Assembly (NCBI GenBank): GCA_963691705.1
Contig: OY829541.1
Span: forward strand, 16,548,564 to 16,612,563
Origin: Viola odorata
Taxonomy: Eukaryota > Streptophyta > Magnoliopsida > Malpighiales > Violaceae
Length of the DNA stretch: 64,000 bases
Direction of reading: 5' to 3'
The notes beneath the pieces are model-generated. The model worked only from the letters and a program-made list of their open reading frames with translations. It was not told where the DNA came from and made no database searches. A program made the position numbers and the translations under genes. Below are positions 11,086 to 23,705 of this stretch, one piece after another (position 1 is the stretch's first letter; each line of letters opens with the position of its first letter).

Positions 11086-14000
11086 ATGCCCAACGCCATG
11101 TCAAATTTCAATTTCAATATCTATACCATGCCCATCGGCATGTCAAATTTCAATTTCTACTCCATGCCCAAACGGCATGTCAATTTCATAATTTCAATTT
11201 CTAAGCCATGCCCTACGGCATGCCAACTTTCAATTTCAGTTTCAATTTCTAGACCATGCCCGACGGCATGTCAACTTTCAATTTCAATTTCTAGACCATG
11301 CCCAATCGGCATGTCAAATTTCATAACTTCAATTTCTAAACCATACCCAACGGCATATCAAATTTCAATTTCAATTTCTAGACCATGCCCAACGGCATGT
11401 CAAATTTCAATTTCAATTTCTAGACCATGCCCAACGGCATGTCACATTCCAATTTCTAATCCATGCCCAAACGGCATGTCAAATTTCAATTTCTAATCCA
11501 TGCCCAAACGACATGTCAATTTCATAACCATGCCCAACAGCATGTCAACTTTCAATTTCAATTTCTAGACCATGCCCAATCGGCATGTCAAATTTCATAA
11601 CTTCAATTTCTAAACCATGCCCAACGGGATATAAAATTTCAATTTCCATTTCTAGACCATGCCCAACGGCATGTCACATTCCAATATCTAATCCATGCCC
11701 AAACGGCTTGTCAATTTCATAATTTTAATTTCTAAGCCATGCCCAACGGCATGTCAACTTTCAATTTCAATTTCTAGATCATGCCCAGCGGCATGTCAAA
11801 TTTCAATTTCAATTTCTAAACCATGCCCAATCGGCATATAAAATTTCAATTTCTAATCCATGCCCAAACTGCATGTCAATTTCATAATTTCAATTTCTAA
11901 TCCATGCCCAATCGGCATGTCAAATTTCAATTTCAATATCTATACCATGCCCAACGGCATGCCACACTCCAATTTCTAATCCATGCCCAAACGGCATGTC
12001 AATTTTATAATTTCAATTTCTAAACCATGCCCAATCGGCATGTCAAATTCCAATTTCTAATCCATGCCCAAACGGCATGTCAATTACATAATTTCAATTT
12101 CTAAACCATGCCCAATCGGCATGTCAAATTTCAATTTCTAATCCATGCCGAAACGGCATGTCAATTTCATAATTTCAATTTCTAAACCATGCCCAACGGC
12201 ATGTCAACTTTCAATTTCAATTTCTAGACCATGCCTAATCGGCATGTCAAATTTCATAACTTCAATTTCTAGACCATGCCCAACGGCATGTCAAATTTCA
12301 TAACTTCAATTTCTAGACCATGCCCAACGGCATGTCAATTTCATAACTTCAATTTCAAGACCATGCCCAACGGCATGTTAAATTTCAATTTCAATTTCTA
12401 GACCATGCCCAACGGCATGTCACATTCCAATTTCTAATCCATGCCCAAACGGCATGTCAATTTCATAATTTCAATTTCTAAGCCATGCCCAACGGCATGT
12501 CAAATTTCAATTTCAATATATATACCATGCCCATCGGCATGTCAAATTTCAATTTCTACTCCATGCCCAAACGGCATGTCAATTTCATAATTTCAATTTC
12601 TAAGCCATGCCCTACGGCATGCAAACTTTCAATTTCAGTTTCAATTTCTAGACCATGCCCGACGGCATGTCAACTTTCAATTTCAATTTCTAGACCATGC
12701 CCAATCGGCATGTCAAATTTCATAACTTCAATTTCTAAACCATACCCAACGGCACATCAAATTTCAATTTCAATTTCTAGACCATGCCCAACGGCATGTC
12801 AAATTTCAATTTCAATTTCTAGACCATGCCCAACGGCATGTCACATTCCAATTTCTAATCCATGCCCAAACGGCATGTCAAATTTCAATTTCTAATCCAT
12901 GCCCAAACGACATGTCAATTTCATAACCATGCCCAACAGCATGTCAACTTTCAATTTCAATTTCTAGACCATGCCCAATCGGTATGTCGAATTTCATAAC
13001 TTCAATTTCTAAACCATGCCCAACGGCATATCAAATTTCAATTTCCATTTCTAGACCATGCCCAACGGCATGTCACAATCCAATATCTAATCCATGCCCA
13101 AACGGCATGTCAATTTCATAATTTCAATTTCTAAGCCATGCCCAACGGCATGTCAACTTTCAATTTCAATTTCTAGACCATGCCCAATCGGCATGTCGAA
13201 TTTCATAATTTCAATTTCTAAACCATGCCCAACGGCATGTCAAATTCCAATTTCAATTTCTAGACCATGCCCAACGGCATGTCAAATTTTAATTTCAATT
13301 TCTAGACCATGCCCAACGGCATGTCACACTCCAATTTCTAATCCATGCCCAAACGGCATGTCAATTTTATAATTTCAATTTCTAAACCATGCCCAATCGG
13401 CATGTCAAATTTCAATTTCTAATCCATGCCCAAACGGCATGTCACATTCCAATATCTAATCCATGCCCAAACGGCATGTCAATTTCATAATTTTAATTTC
13501 TAAGCCATGCCCAACGGCATGTCAACTTTCAATTTCAAATTCTAGACCATGCTCAATCGGCATGTCAAATTTCATAACTTCAATTTCTAAACCATGCCCA
13601 ACGGCATGTCAAATTTCAATTTCAATTTCTAATCCATGCCCAAACGGCATGTCACATTCCAATATCTAATCCATGCCCAAACGGCATGTCAATTTCATAA
13701 TTTCAATTTCTAAGCCATGCCCAAAGGCATGCCAACTTTCAATTTCAATTTCTAGACCATACCCAACGGTATGTCAAATTTCAATTTCATTTTCTAGACC
13801 ATACCCAACGGCATGTCACATTCCAATTTCTAATCCATGCCCAAACGGCATGTTGATTTCATAATTTCAATTTCTAAACCATGCCCAATCAGCATGTCAA
13901 ATTTCAATTTCTAAACCATGCCCAACGGCATGTCAACTTTCAATTTCAATTTCTAGACCATGCCCAACGGCATGTCAAATTTCAATTTCAATTTCTAGAC

Positions 14001-14366
14001 CATGCCCAATGGCATGTCACACTCCAATTTCTAATCCATGCCCAAACGACATGTCAATTTTATAATTTCAATTTCTAAACCATGCCCAATCGGCATGTCA
14101 AATTCCAATTTCTAATCCATGCCCAAACGGCATGTCAATTACATAATTTCAATTTCTAAACCATGCCCAACCGGCATGTCAAATTCCAATTTCTAATCCA
14201 TGCCCAAACGGCATGTCAATTACATAATTTCAATTTCTAAACCATGCCCAATCGGCATGTCAAATTTCAATTTCTAATCCATGCCGAAACGGCATGTCAA
14301 TTTCATAATTTCAATTTCTAAACCATGCCCAACGGCATGTCAACATTCAATTTCAATTTCTAAGCC
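11086..14366 (+). repeat. 3,281-bp HOR family, unit 2
   Basis: Standard unit with B landmark at 11086 and A landmark at 12485. Landmark and interior blocks align at +3,281 (9204/12485, 10182/13463, 10392/13673, 10600/13881, 11000/14281, 11086/14367). The shared variant cggtatgtc near 10486 and 13767 also marks units 1 and 2 as sisters. Confidence 0.88.
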
Positions 14367-17323
14367 ATGCCCAACGCCATGTCAAATTTCAATTTCAATA
14401 TCTATACCATGCCCATCGGCATGTCAAATTTCAATTTCTACTCCATGCCCAAACGGCATGTCAATTTCATAATTTCAATTTCTAAGCCATGCCCTACGGC
14501 ATGCCAACTTTCAATTTCAGTTTCAATTTCTAGACCATGCCCGACGGCATGTCAACTTTCAATTTCAATTTCTAGACCATGCCCAATCGGCATGTCAAAT
14601 TTCATAACTTCAATTTCTAAACCATACCCAACGGCATATCAAATTTCAATTTCAATTTCTAGACCATGCCCAACGGCATGTCAAATTTCAATTTCAATTT
14701 CTAGACCATGCCCAACGGCATGTCACATTCCAATTTCTAATCCATGCCCAAACGGCATGTCAAATTTCAATTTCTAATCCATGCCCAAACGACATGTCAA
14801 TTTCATAACCATGCCCAACAGCATGTCAACTTTCAATTTCAATTTCTAGACCATGCCCAATCGGCATGTCAAATTTCATAACTTCAATTTCTAAACCATG
14901 CCCAACGGGATATAAAATTTCAATTTCCATTTCTAGACCATGCCCAACGGCATGTCACATTCCAATATCTAATCCATGCCCAAACGGCTTGTCAATTTCA
15001 TAATTTTAATTTCTAAGCCATGCCCAACGGCATGTCAACTTTCAATTTCAATTTCTAGATCATGCCCAGCGGCATGTCAAATTTCAATTTCAATTTCTAA
15101 ACCATGCCCAATCGGCATATAAAATTTCAATTTCTAATCCATGCCCAAACTGCATGTCAATTTCATAATTTCAATTTCTAATCCATGCCCAATCGGCATG
15201 TCAAATTTCAATTTCAATATCTATACCATGCCCAACGGCATGCCACACTCCAATTTCTAATCCATGCCCAAACGGCATGTCAATTTTATAATTTCAATTT
15301 CTAAACCATGCCCAATCGGCATGTCAAATTCCAATTTCTAATCCATGCCCAAACGGCATGTCAATTACATAATTTCAATTTCTAAACCGTGCCCAATCGG
15401 CATGTCAAATTTCAATTTCTAATCCATGCCGAAACGGCATGTCAATTTCATAATTTCAATTTCTAAACCATGCCCAACGGCATGTCAACTTTCAATTTCA
15501 ATTTCTAGACCATGCCTAATCGGCATGTCAAATTTCATAACTTCAATTTCTAGACCATGCCCAACGGCATGTCAAATTTCATAACTTCAATTTCTAGACC
15601 ATGCCCAACGGCATGTCAATTTCATAACTTCAATTTCAAGACCATGCCCAACGGCATGTTAAATTTCAATTTCAATTTCTAGACCATGCCCAACGGCATG
15701 TCACATTCCAATTTCTAATCCATGCCCAAACGGCATGCCAATTTCATAATTTCAATTTCTAAGCCATGCCCAACGGCATGTCAAATTTCAATTTCAATAT
15801 ATATACCATGCCCATCGGCATGTCAAATTTCAATTTCTACTCCATGCCCAAACGGCATGTCAATTTCATAATTTCAATTTCTAAGCCATGCCCTACGGCA
15901 TGCAAACTTTCAATTTCAGTTTCAATTTCTAGACCATGCCCGACGGCATGTCAACTTTCAATTTCAATTTCTAGACCATGCCCAATCGGCATGTCAAATT
16001 TCATAACTTCAATTTCTAAACCATACCCAACGGCACATCAAATTTCAATTTCAATTTCTAGACCATGCCCAACAGCATGTCAAATTTCAATTTCAATTTC
16101 TAGACCATGCCCAACGGCATGTCACATTCCAATTTCTAATCCATGCCCAAACGGCATGTCAAATTTCAATTTCTAATCCATGCCCAAACGACATGTCAAT
16201 TTCATAACCATGCCCAACAGCATGTCAACTTTCAATTTCAATTTCTAGACCATGCCCAATCGGTATGTCGAATTTCATAACTTCAATTTCTAAACCATGC
16301 CCAACGGCATATCAAATTTCAATTTCCATTTCTAGACCATGCCCAACGGCATGTCACAATCCAATATCTAATCCATGCCCAAACGGCATGTCAATTTCAT
16401 AATTTCAATTTCTAAGCCATGCCCAACGGCATGTCAACTTTCAATTTCAATTTCTAGACCATGCCCAATCGGCATGTCGAATTTCATAATTTCAATTTCT
16501 AAACCATGCCCAACGGCATGTCAAATTCCAATTTCAATTTCTAGACCATGCCCAACGGCATGTCAAATTTTAATTTCAATTTCTAGACCATGCCCAACGG
16601 CATGTCACACTCCAATTTCTAATCCATGCCCAAACGGCATGTCAATTTTATAATTTCAATTTCTAAACCATGCCCAATCGGCATGTCAAATTTCAATTTC
16701 TAATCCATGCCCAAACGGCATGTCACATTCCAATATCTAATCCATGCCCAAACGGCATGTCAATTTCATAATTTCAATTTCTAAGCCATGCCCAACGGCA
16801 TGTCAACTTTCAATTTCAATTTCTAGACCATGCCCAATCGGCATGTCGAATTTCATAATTTCAATTTCTAAACCATGCCCAACGGCATGTCAAATTCCAA
16901 TTTCAATTTCTAGACCATGCCCAACGGCATGTCAAATTTCAATTTCAATTTCTAGACCATGCCCAATGGCATGTCACACTCCAATTTCTAATCCATGCCC
17001 AAACGACATGTCAATTTTATAATTTCAATTTCTAAACCATGCCCAATCGGCATGTCAAATTCCAATTTCTAATCCATGCCCAAACGGCATGTCAATTACA
17101 TAATTTCAATTTCTAAACCATGCCCAACCGGCATGTCAAATTCCAATTTCTAATCCATGCCCAAATGGCATGTCAATTACATAATTTCAATTTCTAAACC
17201 ATGCCCAATCGGCATGTCAAATTTCAATTTCTAATCCATGCCGAAACGGCATGTCAATTTCATAATTTCAATTTCTAAACCATGCCCAACGGCATGTCAA
17301 CATTCAATTTCAATTTCTAAGCC
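14367..17323 (+). repeat. 3,281-bp HOR family, unit 3 (2,957 bp, 324-bp deletion)
   Basis: B landmark 14367, A landmark 15766, next B at 17324. It aligns with unit 2 at +3,281 up to about 16780, and from 16961 at +2,957 (catgcccaatgg core at 14002 and 16959). The block at 16744 copies the block at 16375 (369-bp shift) where sister units have a different block (13463 type). The unit therefore looks like a hybrid made by unequal exchange that removed 324 bp. Confidence 0.85.
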
Positions 17324-19892
17324 ATGCCCAACGCCATGTCAAATTTCAATTTCAATATCTATACCATGCCCATCGGCATGTCAAATTTCAATTTCTACTC
17401 CATGCCCAAACGGCATGTCAATTTCATAATTTCAATTTCTAAGCCATGCCCTACGGCATGCCAACTTTCAATTTCAGTTTCAATTTCTAGACCATGCCCG
17501 ACGGCATGTCAACTTTCAATTTCAATTTCTAGACCATGCCCAATCGGCATGTCAAATTTCATAACTTCAATTTCTAAACCATACCCAACGGCATATCAAA
17601 TTTCAATTTCAATTTCTAGACCATGCCCAACGGCATGTCAAATTTCAATTTCAATTTCTAGACCATGCCCAACGGCATGTCACATTCCAATTTCTAATCC
17701 ATGCCCAAACGGCATGTCAAATTTCAATTTCTAATCCATGCCCAAACGACATGTCAATTTCATAACCATGCCCAACAGCATGTCAACTTTCAATTTCAAT
17801 TTCTAGACCATGCCCAATCGGCATGTCAAATTTCATAACTTCAATTTCTAAACCATGCCCAACGGGATATAAAATTTCAATTTCCATTTCTAGACCATGC
17901 CCAACGGCATGTCACATTCCAATATCTAATCCATGCCCAAACGGCTTGTCAATTTCATAATTTCAATTTCTAAGCCATGCCCAACGGCATGTCAACTTTC
18001 AATTTCAATTTCTAGATCATGCCCAGCGGCATGTCAAATTTCAATTTCAATTTCTAAACCATGCCCAATCGGCATATAAAATTTCAATTTCTAATCCATG
18101 CCCAAACTGCATGTCAATTTCATAATTTCAATTTCTAATCCATGCCCAATCGGCATGTCAAATTTCAATTTCAATATCTATACCATGCCCAACGGCATGC
18201 CACACTCCAATTTCTAATCCATGCCCAAACGGCATGTCAATTTTATAATTTCAATTTCTAAACCATGCCCAATCGGCATGTCAAATTCCAATTTCTAATC
18301 CATGCCCAAACGGCATGTCAATTACATAATTTCAATTTCTAAACCATGCCCAATCGGCATGTCAAATTTCAATTTCTAATCCATGCCGAAACGGCATGTC
18401 AATTTCATAATTTCAATTTCTAAACCATGCCCAACGGCATGTCAACTTTCAATTTCAATTTCTAGACCATGCCTAATCGGCATGTCAAATTTCATAACTT
18501 CAATTTCTAGACCATGCCCAACGGCATGTCAAATTTCATAACTTCAATTTCTAGACCATGCCCAACGGCATGTCAATTTCATAACTTCAATTTCAAGACC
18601 ATGCCCAACGGCATGTTAAATTTCAATTTCAATTTCTAGACCATGCCCAACGGCATGTCACATTCCAATTTCTAATCCATGCCCAAACGGCATGTCAATT
18701 TCATAATTTCAATTTCTAAGCCATGCCCAACGGCATGTCAAATTTCAATTTCAATATATATACCATGCCCATCGGCATGTCAAATTTCAATTTCTACTCC
18801 ATGCCCAAACGGCATGTCAATTTCATAATTTCAATTTCTAAGCCATGCCCTACGGCATGCAAACTTTCAATTTCAGTTTCAATTTCTAGACCATGCCCGA
18901 CGGCATGTCAACTTTCAATTTCAATTTCTAGACCATGCCCAATCGGCATGTCAAATTTCATAACTTCAATTTCTAAACCATACCCAACGGCACATCAAAT
19001 TTCAATTTCAATTTCTAGACCATGCCCAACGGCATGTCAAATTTCAATTTCAATTTCTAGACCATGCCCAACGGCATGTCACATTACAATTTCTAATCCA
19101 TGCCCAAACGGCATGTCAAATTTCAATTTCTAATCCATGCCCAAACGACATGTCAATTTCATAACCATGCCCAACAGCATGTCAACTTTCAATTTCAATT
19201 TCTAGACCATGCCCAATCGGTATGTCGAATTTCATAACTTCAATTTCTAAACCATGCCCAACGGCATATCAAATTTCAATTTCCATTTCTAGACCATGCC
19301 CAACGGCATGTCACAATCCAATATCTAATCCATGCCCAAACGGCATGTCAATTTCATAATTTCAATTTCTAAGCCATGCCCAACGGCATGTCAACTTTCA
19401 ATTTCAATTTCTAGACCATGCCCAATCGGCATGTCGAATTTCATAATTTCAATTTCTAAACCATGCCCAACGGCATGTCAAATTCCAATTTCAATTTCTA
19501 GACCATGCCCAACGGCATGTCAAATTTTAATTTCAATTTCTAGACCATGCCCAACGGCATGTCACACTCCAATTTCTAATCCATGCCCAAACGGCATGTC
19601 AATTTTATAATTTCAATTTCTAAACCATGCCCAATCGGCATGTCAAATTTCAATTTCTAATCCATGCCCAAACGGCATGTCACATTCCAATATCTAATCC
19701 ATGCCCAAACGGCATGTCAATTTCATAATTTTAATTTCTAAGCCATGCCCAACGGCATGTCAACTTTCAATTTCAAATTCTAGACCATGCTCAATCGGCA
19801 TGTCAAATTTCATAACTTCAATTTCTAAACCATGCCCAACGGCATGTCAAATTTCAATTTCAATTTCTAATCCATGCCCAAACGGCATGTCA
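17324..19892 (+). repeat. 3,281-bp HOR family, unit 4 (left part)
   Basis: B landmark 17324 and A landmark 18723, then blocks 19332 and 19701 matching 13094 and 13463. The resemblance ends at about 19893, where sister units read catgtcacattcc but this copy reads catgtcaactttc and enters a new monomer order. That point is the border between the left HOR family and the family that dominates the rest of the window. Confidence 0.82.
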
Positions 19893-22800
19893 ACTTTCAA
19901 TTTCAATATCTAGACCATGCCCAATCGGCATGTCAAATTTCATAACTTCAATTTCTAAACCATACCCAACGGCATATCAAATTTCAATTTCAATTTCTAG
20001 ACCATGCCCAACGGCATGTCAAATTTCAATTTCAATTTCTTGACCATGCCCAACGGCATGTCACATTCCAATTTCTAATCCATGCCCAAACGGCATGTCA
20101 AATTTCAATTTCTAATCCATGCCCAAACGACATGTCAATTTCATAACCATGCCCAACAGCATGTCAACTTTCAATTTCAATTTCTAGACCATGCCCAATC
20201 GGCATGTCGAATTTCATAACTTCAATTTCTAAACCATGCCTAACGGCATGTCAAATTTCAATTTCAATTTCTAGACCATGCCCAATCGGCATGTCAAATT
20301 TCATAACTTCAATTTCTAAACCATGCCCAACGGCATATCAAATTTCAATTTCCATTTCTAGACCATGCCCAACGGCATGTCACAATCCAATATCTAATCC
20401 ATGCCCAAACGGCATGTCAATTTCATAATTTCAATTTCTAAGCCATGCCCAATGGCATGTCAACTTTCAATTATAATTTCTAGACCATGCCCAATCGGCA
20501 TGTCGAATTTCATAATTTCAATTTTTAAACCATGCCCAACGGCATGTCAAATTCCAATTTCAATTTCTAGACCATGCCCAACGGCATGTCAAATTTTAAT
20601 TTCAATTTCTAGACCATGCCCAACGGCATGTCACACTCCAATTTCTAATCCATGCCCAAACGGCATGTCAATTTTATAATTTCAATTTCTAAACCATGCC
20701 CAATCGGCATGTCAAATTTCAATTTCTAATCCATGCCCAAACGGCATGTCACATTCCAATATCTAATCCATGCCCAAACGGCATGTCAATTTCATAATTT
20801 TAATTTCTTAGCCATGCCCAACGGCATGTCAACTTTCAATTTCAAATTCTAGACCATGCCCAATCGGCATGTCAAATTTCATAACTTCAATTTCTAAACC
20901 ATTCCCAACGGCATGTGAAATTTCAATTTCAATATCTATACCATGCCCAACGGCATGTCACACTCCAATTTCTAATCCATGCCCAAACGGCATGTCAATT
21001 TTATAATTTCAATTTCTAAACCATGCCCAATCGGCATGTCAAATTCCAATTTCTAATCCATGCCCAAACGGCATGTCAAATTCCAATTTCTAATCCATGC
21101 CCAAATGGCATGTCAATTTCATAATTTCAATTTCTAAACCATGCCCAATCGGCATGTCAAATTTCAATTTCTAATCCATGCCGGAACGGCATGTCAATTT
21201 CATAATTTCAATTTTTAAGCCATGCCCAACGGCATGTCAACTTTCAATTTCAATTTCTAGACCATGCCCAACGGCATGTCAAATTTCAATTTCAATTACT
21301 AGACCATGCCCAATCGGCATGTCAAATGTCATAACTTCAATTTCTAAACCATGCCCAACGGCATGTCAAATTTCAATTTCAATATCTATACCATGCCCAG
21401 CGGCATGTCAAATTTCAATTTCTAATCCATGCCCAAACGGCATGTCAATTTCATAATCTCAATTTCTAAGCCATGCCCTACGGCATGCCAACTTTCAATT
21501 TCAATTTCTAGCCCATGCCCGACGGTATGTCAACTTTCAATTTCAATTTCTAGACCATGCCCAATCGGCAAGTCAAATTTCAATTTCAACTTCTAGACCA
21601 TGCCCAATGGCATGTCACACTCCAATTTCTAATCCATGCCCAATAGGCATGTCAATTTCATAATTTCAATTTCTAAGCCATGCCCAACGGCATGTCAACT
21701 TTCAATTTCAATTTCTAGACCAAGCCCAATCGGCATGTCAAATTTCATAACTTCAATTTCTAAACCATGCCCAACGGCATGTCAAATTTCAATTTCAATA
21801 TCTATACCATGCCCAGCGGCATGTCAAATTTCAATTTCTAATCCATGCCCAAACGGCATGTCAATTTCATAATTTCAATTTCTAAGCCATGCCCAACGGC
21901 ATGCCAACTTTCAATTTCAATTTCTAGACCATACCCAACGGCATGTCAAATTTCAATTTCAATTTCTAGACCATACCCAACGGCATGTCACATTCCAATT
22001 TCTAATCCATGCCCAAACGGCATGTCAATTTCATAATTTCAATTTCTAAACCATGCCCAATCAGCATGTCAAATTTCAATTTCTAAACCATGGCCAACGG
22101 CATGTCAACTTTCAATTTCAATTTCTAGACCATGCCCAATCGGCATGTCGAATTTCATAACTTCAATTTCTAAACCATGCCCAACGGCATGTCAAATTTC
22201 AATTTCAATTTCTAGACCATGCCCGATCAGCATGTCAAATTTCAATTTCAATTTCTAGACCATGCCCAACGGCATATCACATTCCAATTTCTAATCCATG
22301 CCCAAACGGCATGTCAATTTCATAATTTCAATTTCTAAACCATGCCCAATCGGCATGTCAAATTTCAATTTCTAATCCATGCCCAAACGACATGTCAATT
22401 TCATAATTTCAATTTCCAAACCATGCCCAACGGCATGTCAAATTTCAATTTCAATTTCTAGACCATGCCCAATCGGCATGTCAAATTTCATAACTTCAAT
22501 TTCTAAACCATGCCCAAGGCGATATCAAATTTCAATTTCCATTTCTAGACCATGCCCAACGGCATGTCACATTCCAATATCTAATCCATGCCCAAACGGC
22601 ATGTCAATTTCATAATTTCAATTTCTAAGCCATGCCCAACGGCATGTCATCTTTCAATTTCAATTTCTAGACCATGCCCAATCGGCATGTCAAATTTCAT
22701 AACTTCAATTTCTAAACCATGCCCAAGGCGATATCAAATTTCAATTTCAATATCTAGACCATGCCCAACGGCATGTCACATTCCAATATCTAATCCATGC

Positions 22801-23705
22801 CCAAACGGCATGTCAATTTCATAATTTCAACTTCTAAGCCATGCCCAACGGCATGTCATCTTTCAATTTCAATTTCTAGACCATGCCCAATCGGCATGTC
22901 AAATTTCATAACTTCAATTTCTAAACCATGCCCAACGGCATGTCAAATTTCAATTTCAATATCTATACCATGCCCAACGGCATGTCACATTCAAATTTCT
23001 AAACCATGCCCAAACGGCATGTCACATTCAAATTTCTAAACCATGCCCAACGGCATGTCACATTCAATTTCTAATCCATGCCCAAACTGCATGTCAATTT
23101 CATAATTTCAATTTCTAATCCATGCCCAATCGGCATGTCAAATTTCAATTTCAATATCTATACCATGCCCAACGGCATGCCACACTCCAATTTCTAATCC
23201 ATGCCCAAACGGCATGTCAATTTTATAATTTCAATTTCTAAACCATGCCCAATCGGCATGTCAAATTCCAATTTCTAATCCATGCCCAAACGGCATGTCA
23301 ATTACATAATTTCAATTTCTAAACCATGCCCAATCGGCATGTCAAATTCCAATTTCTAATCCATGCCCAAACGGCATGTCAATTACATAATTTCAATTTC
23401 TAAACCATGCCCAATCGGCATGTCAAATTTCAATTTCTAATACATGCCAAAACGGCATGTCAATTTCATAATTTCAATTTCGAAACCATGCCCAACGGCA
23501 TGTCAACTTTCAATTTCAATTTCTAGACCATGCCTAATCGGCATGTCAAATTTCATAACTTCAATTTCTAGACCATGCCCAACGGCATGTTAAATTTCAA
23601 TTTCAATTTCTAGACCATGCCCAACGGCATATCACATTCCAATTTCTAATCCATGCCCAAACGGCATGTCAATTTCATAATTTCAATTTCTAAACCATGC
23701 CCAAT
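17710..23705 (+). repeat. 5,996-bp tandem duplication, copy 1
   Basis: Positions 17710-23761 match positions 5,996 bp downstream. Paired blocks include 18723/24719, 19332/25328, 20204/26200, 21178/27174, 22379/28375 and 22797/28793. The left limit is the mismatch at 17709 (a versus t at 23705). Copy differences seen: 19086 acattac versus acattcc, 19875 atgccca versus atgccga, 20763 atctaat versus atccaat, ccatgcc versus ccgtgcc near 24217, and tttcaactt versus tttcaattt near 22830. Five changes in 6 kb indicate a recent event. Confidence 0.9.
22377..23003 (+). repeat. Three 209-bp pentamers (44+42+45+42+36)
   Basis: Cores at 22377, 22586 and 22795 head three pentamers of identical layout: 44-bp (tttcataatttc tail), 42-bp, 45-bp (caatc spacer, tttcataacttc tail), 42-bp, and 36-bp ending ctaat. 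In the first two pentamers the fourth monomer has the broken dyad catgcccaaggcgatatc. The same pentamer supplies the many 237-nt open blocks elsewhere (for example 28375, 29730, 32523, 35693, 39448, 58190, 61003), so it is the main second-level unit from about 21.6 kb onward. Confidence 0.9.

Noticed and set aside
22377..23003. CRISPR array, because of 36-45 bp periodic palindromic repeats
   Set aside because: No unique spacers exist: the sequence between dyads is itself repeated. Period varies between 30 and 48 bp, and there is no leader or cas gene.
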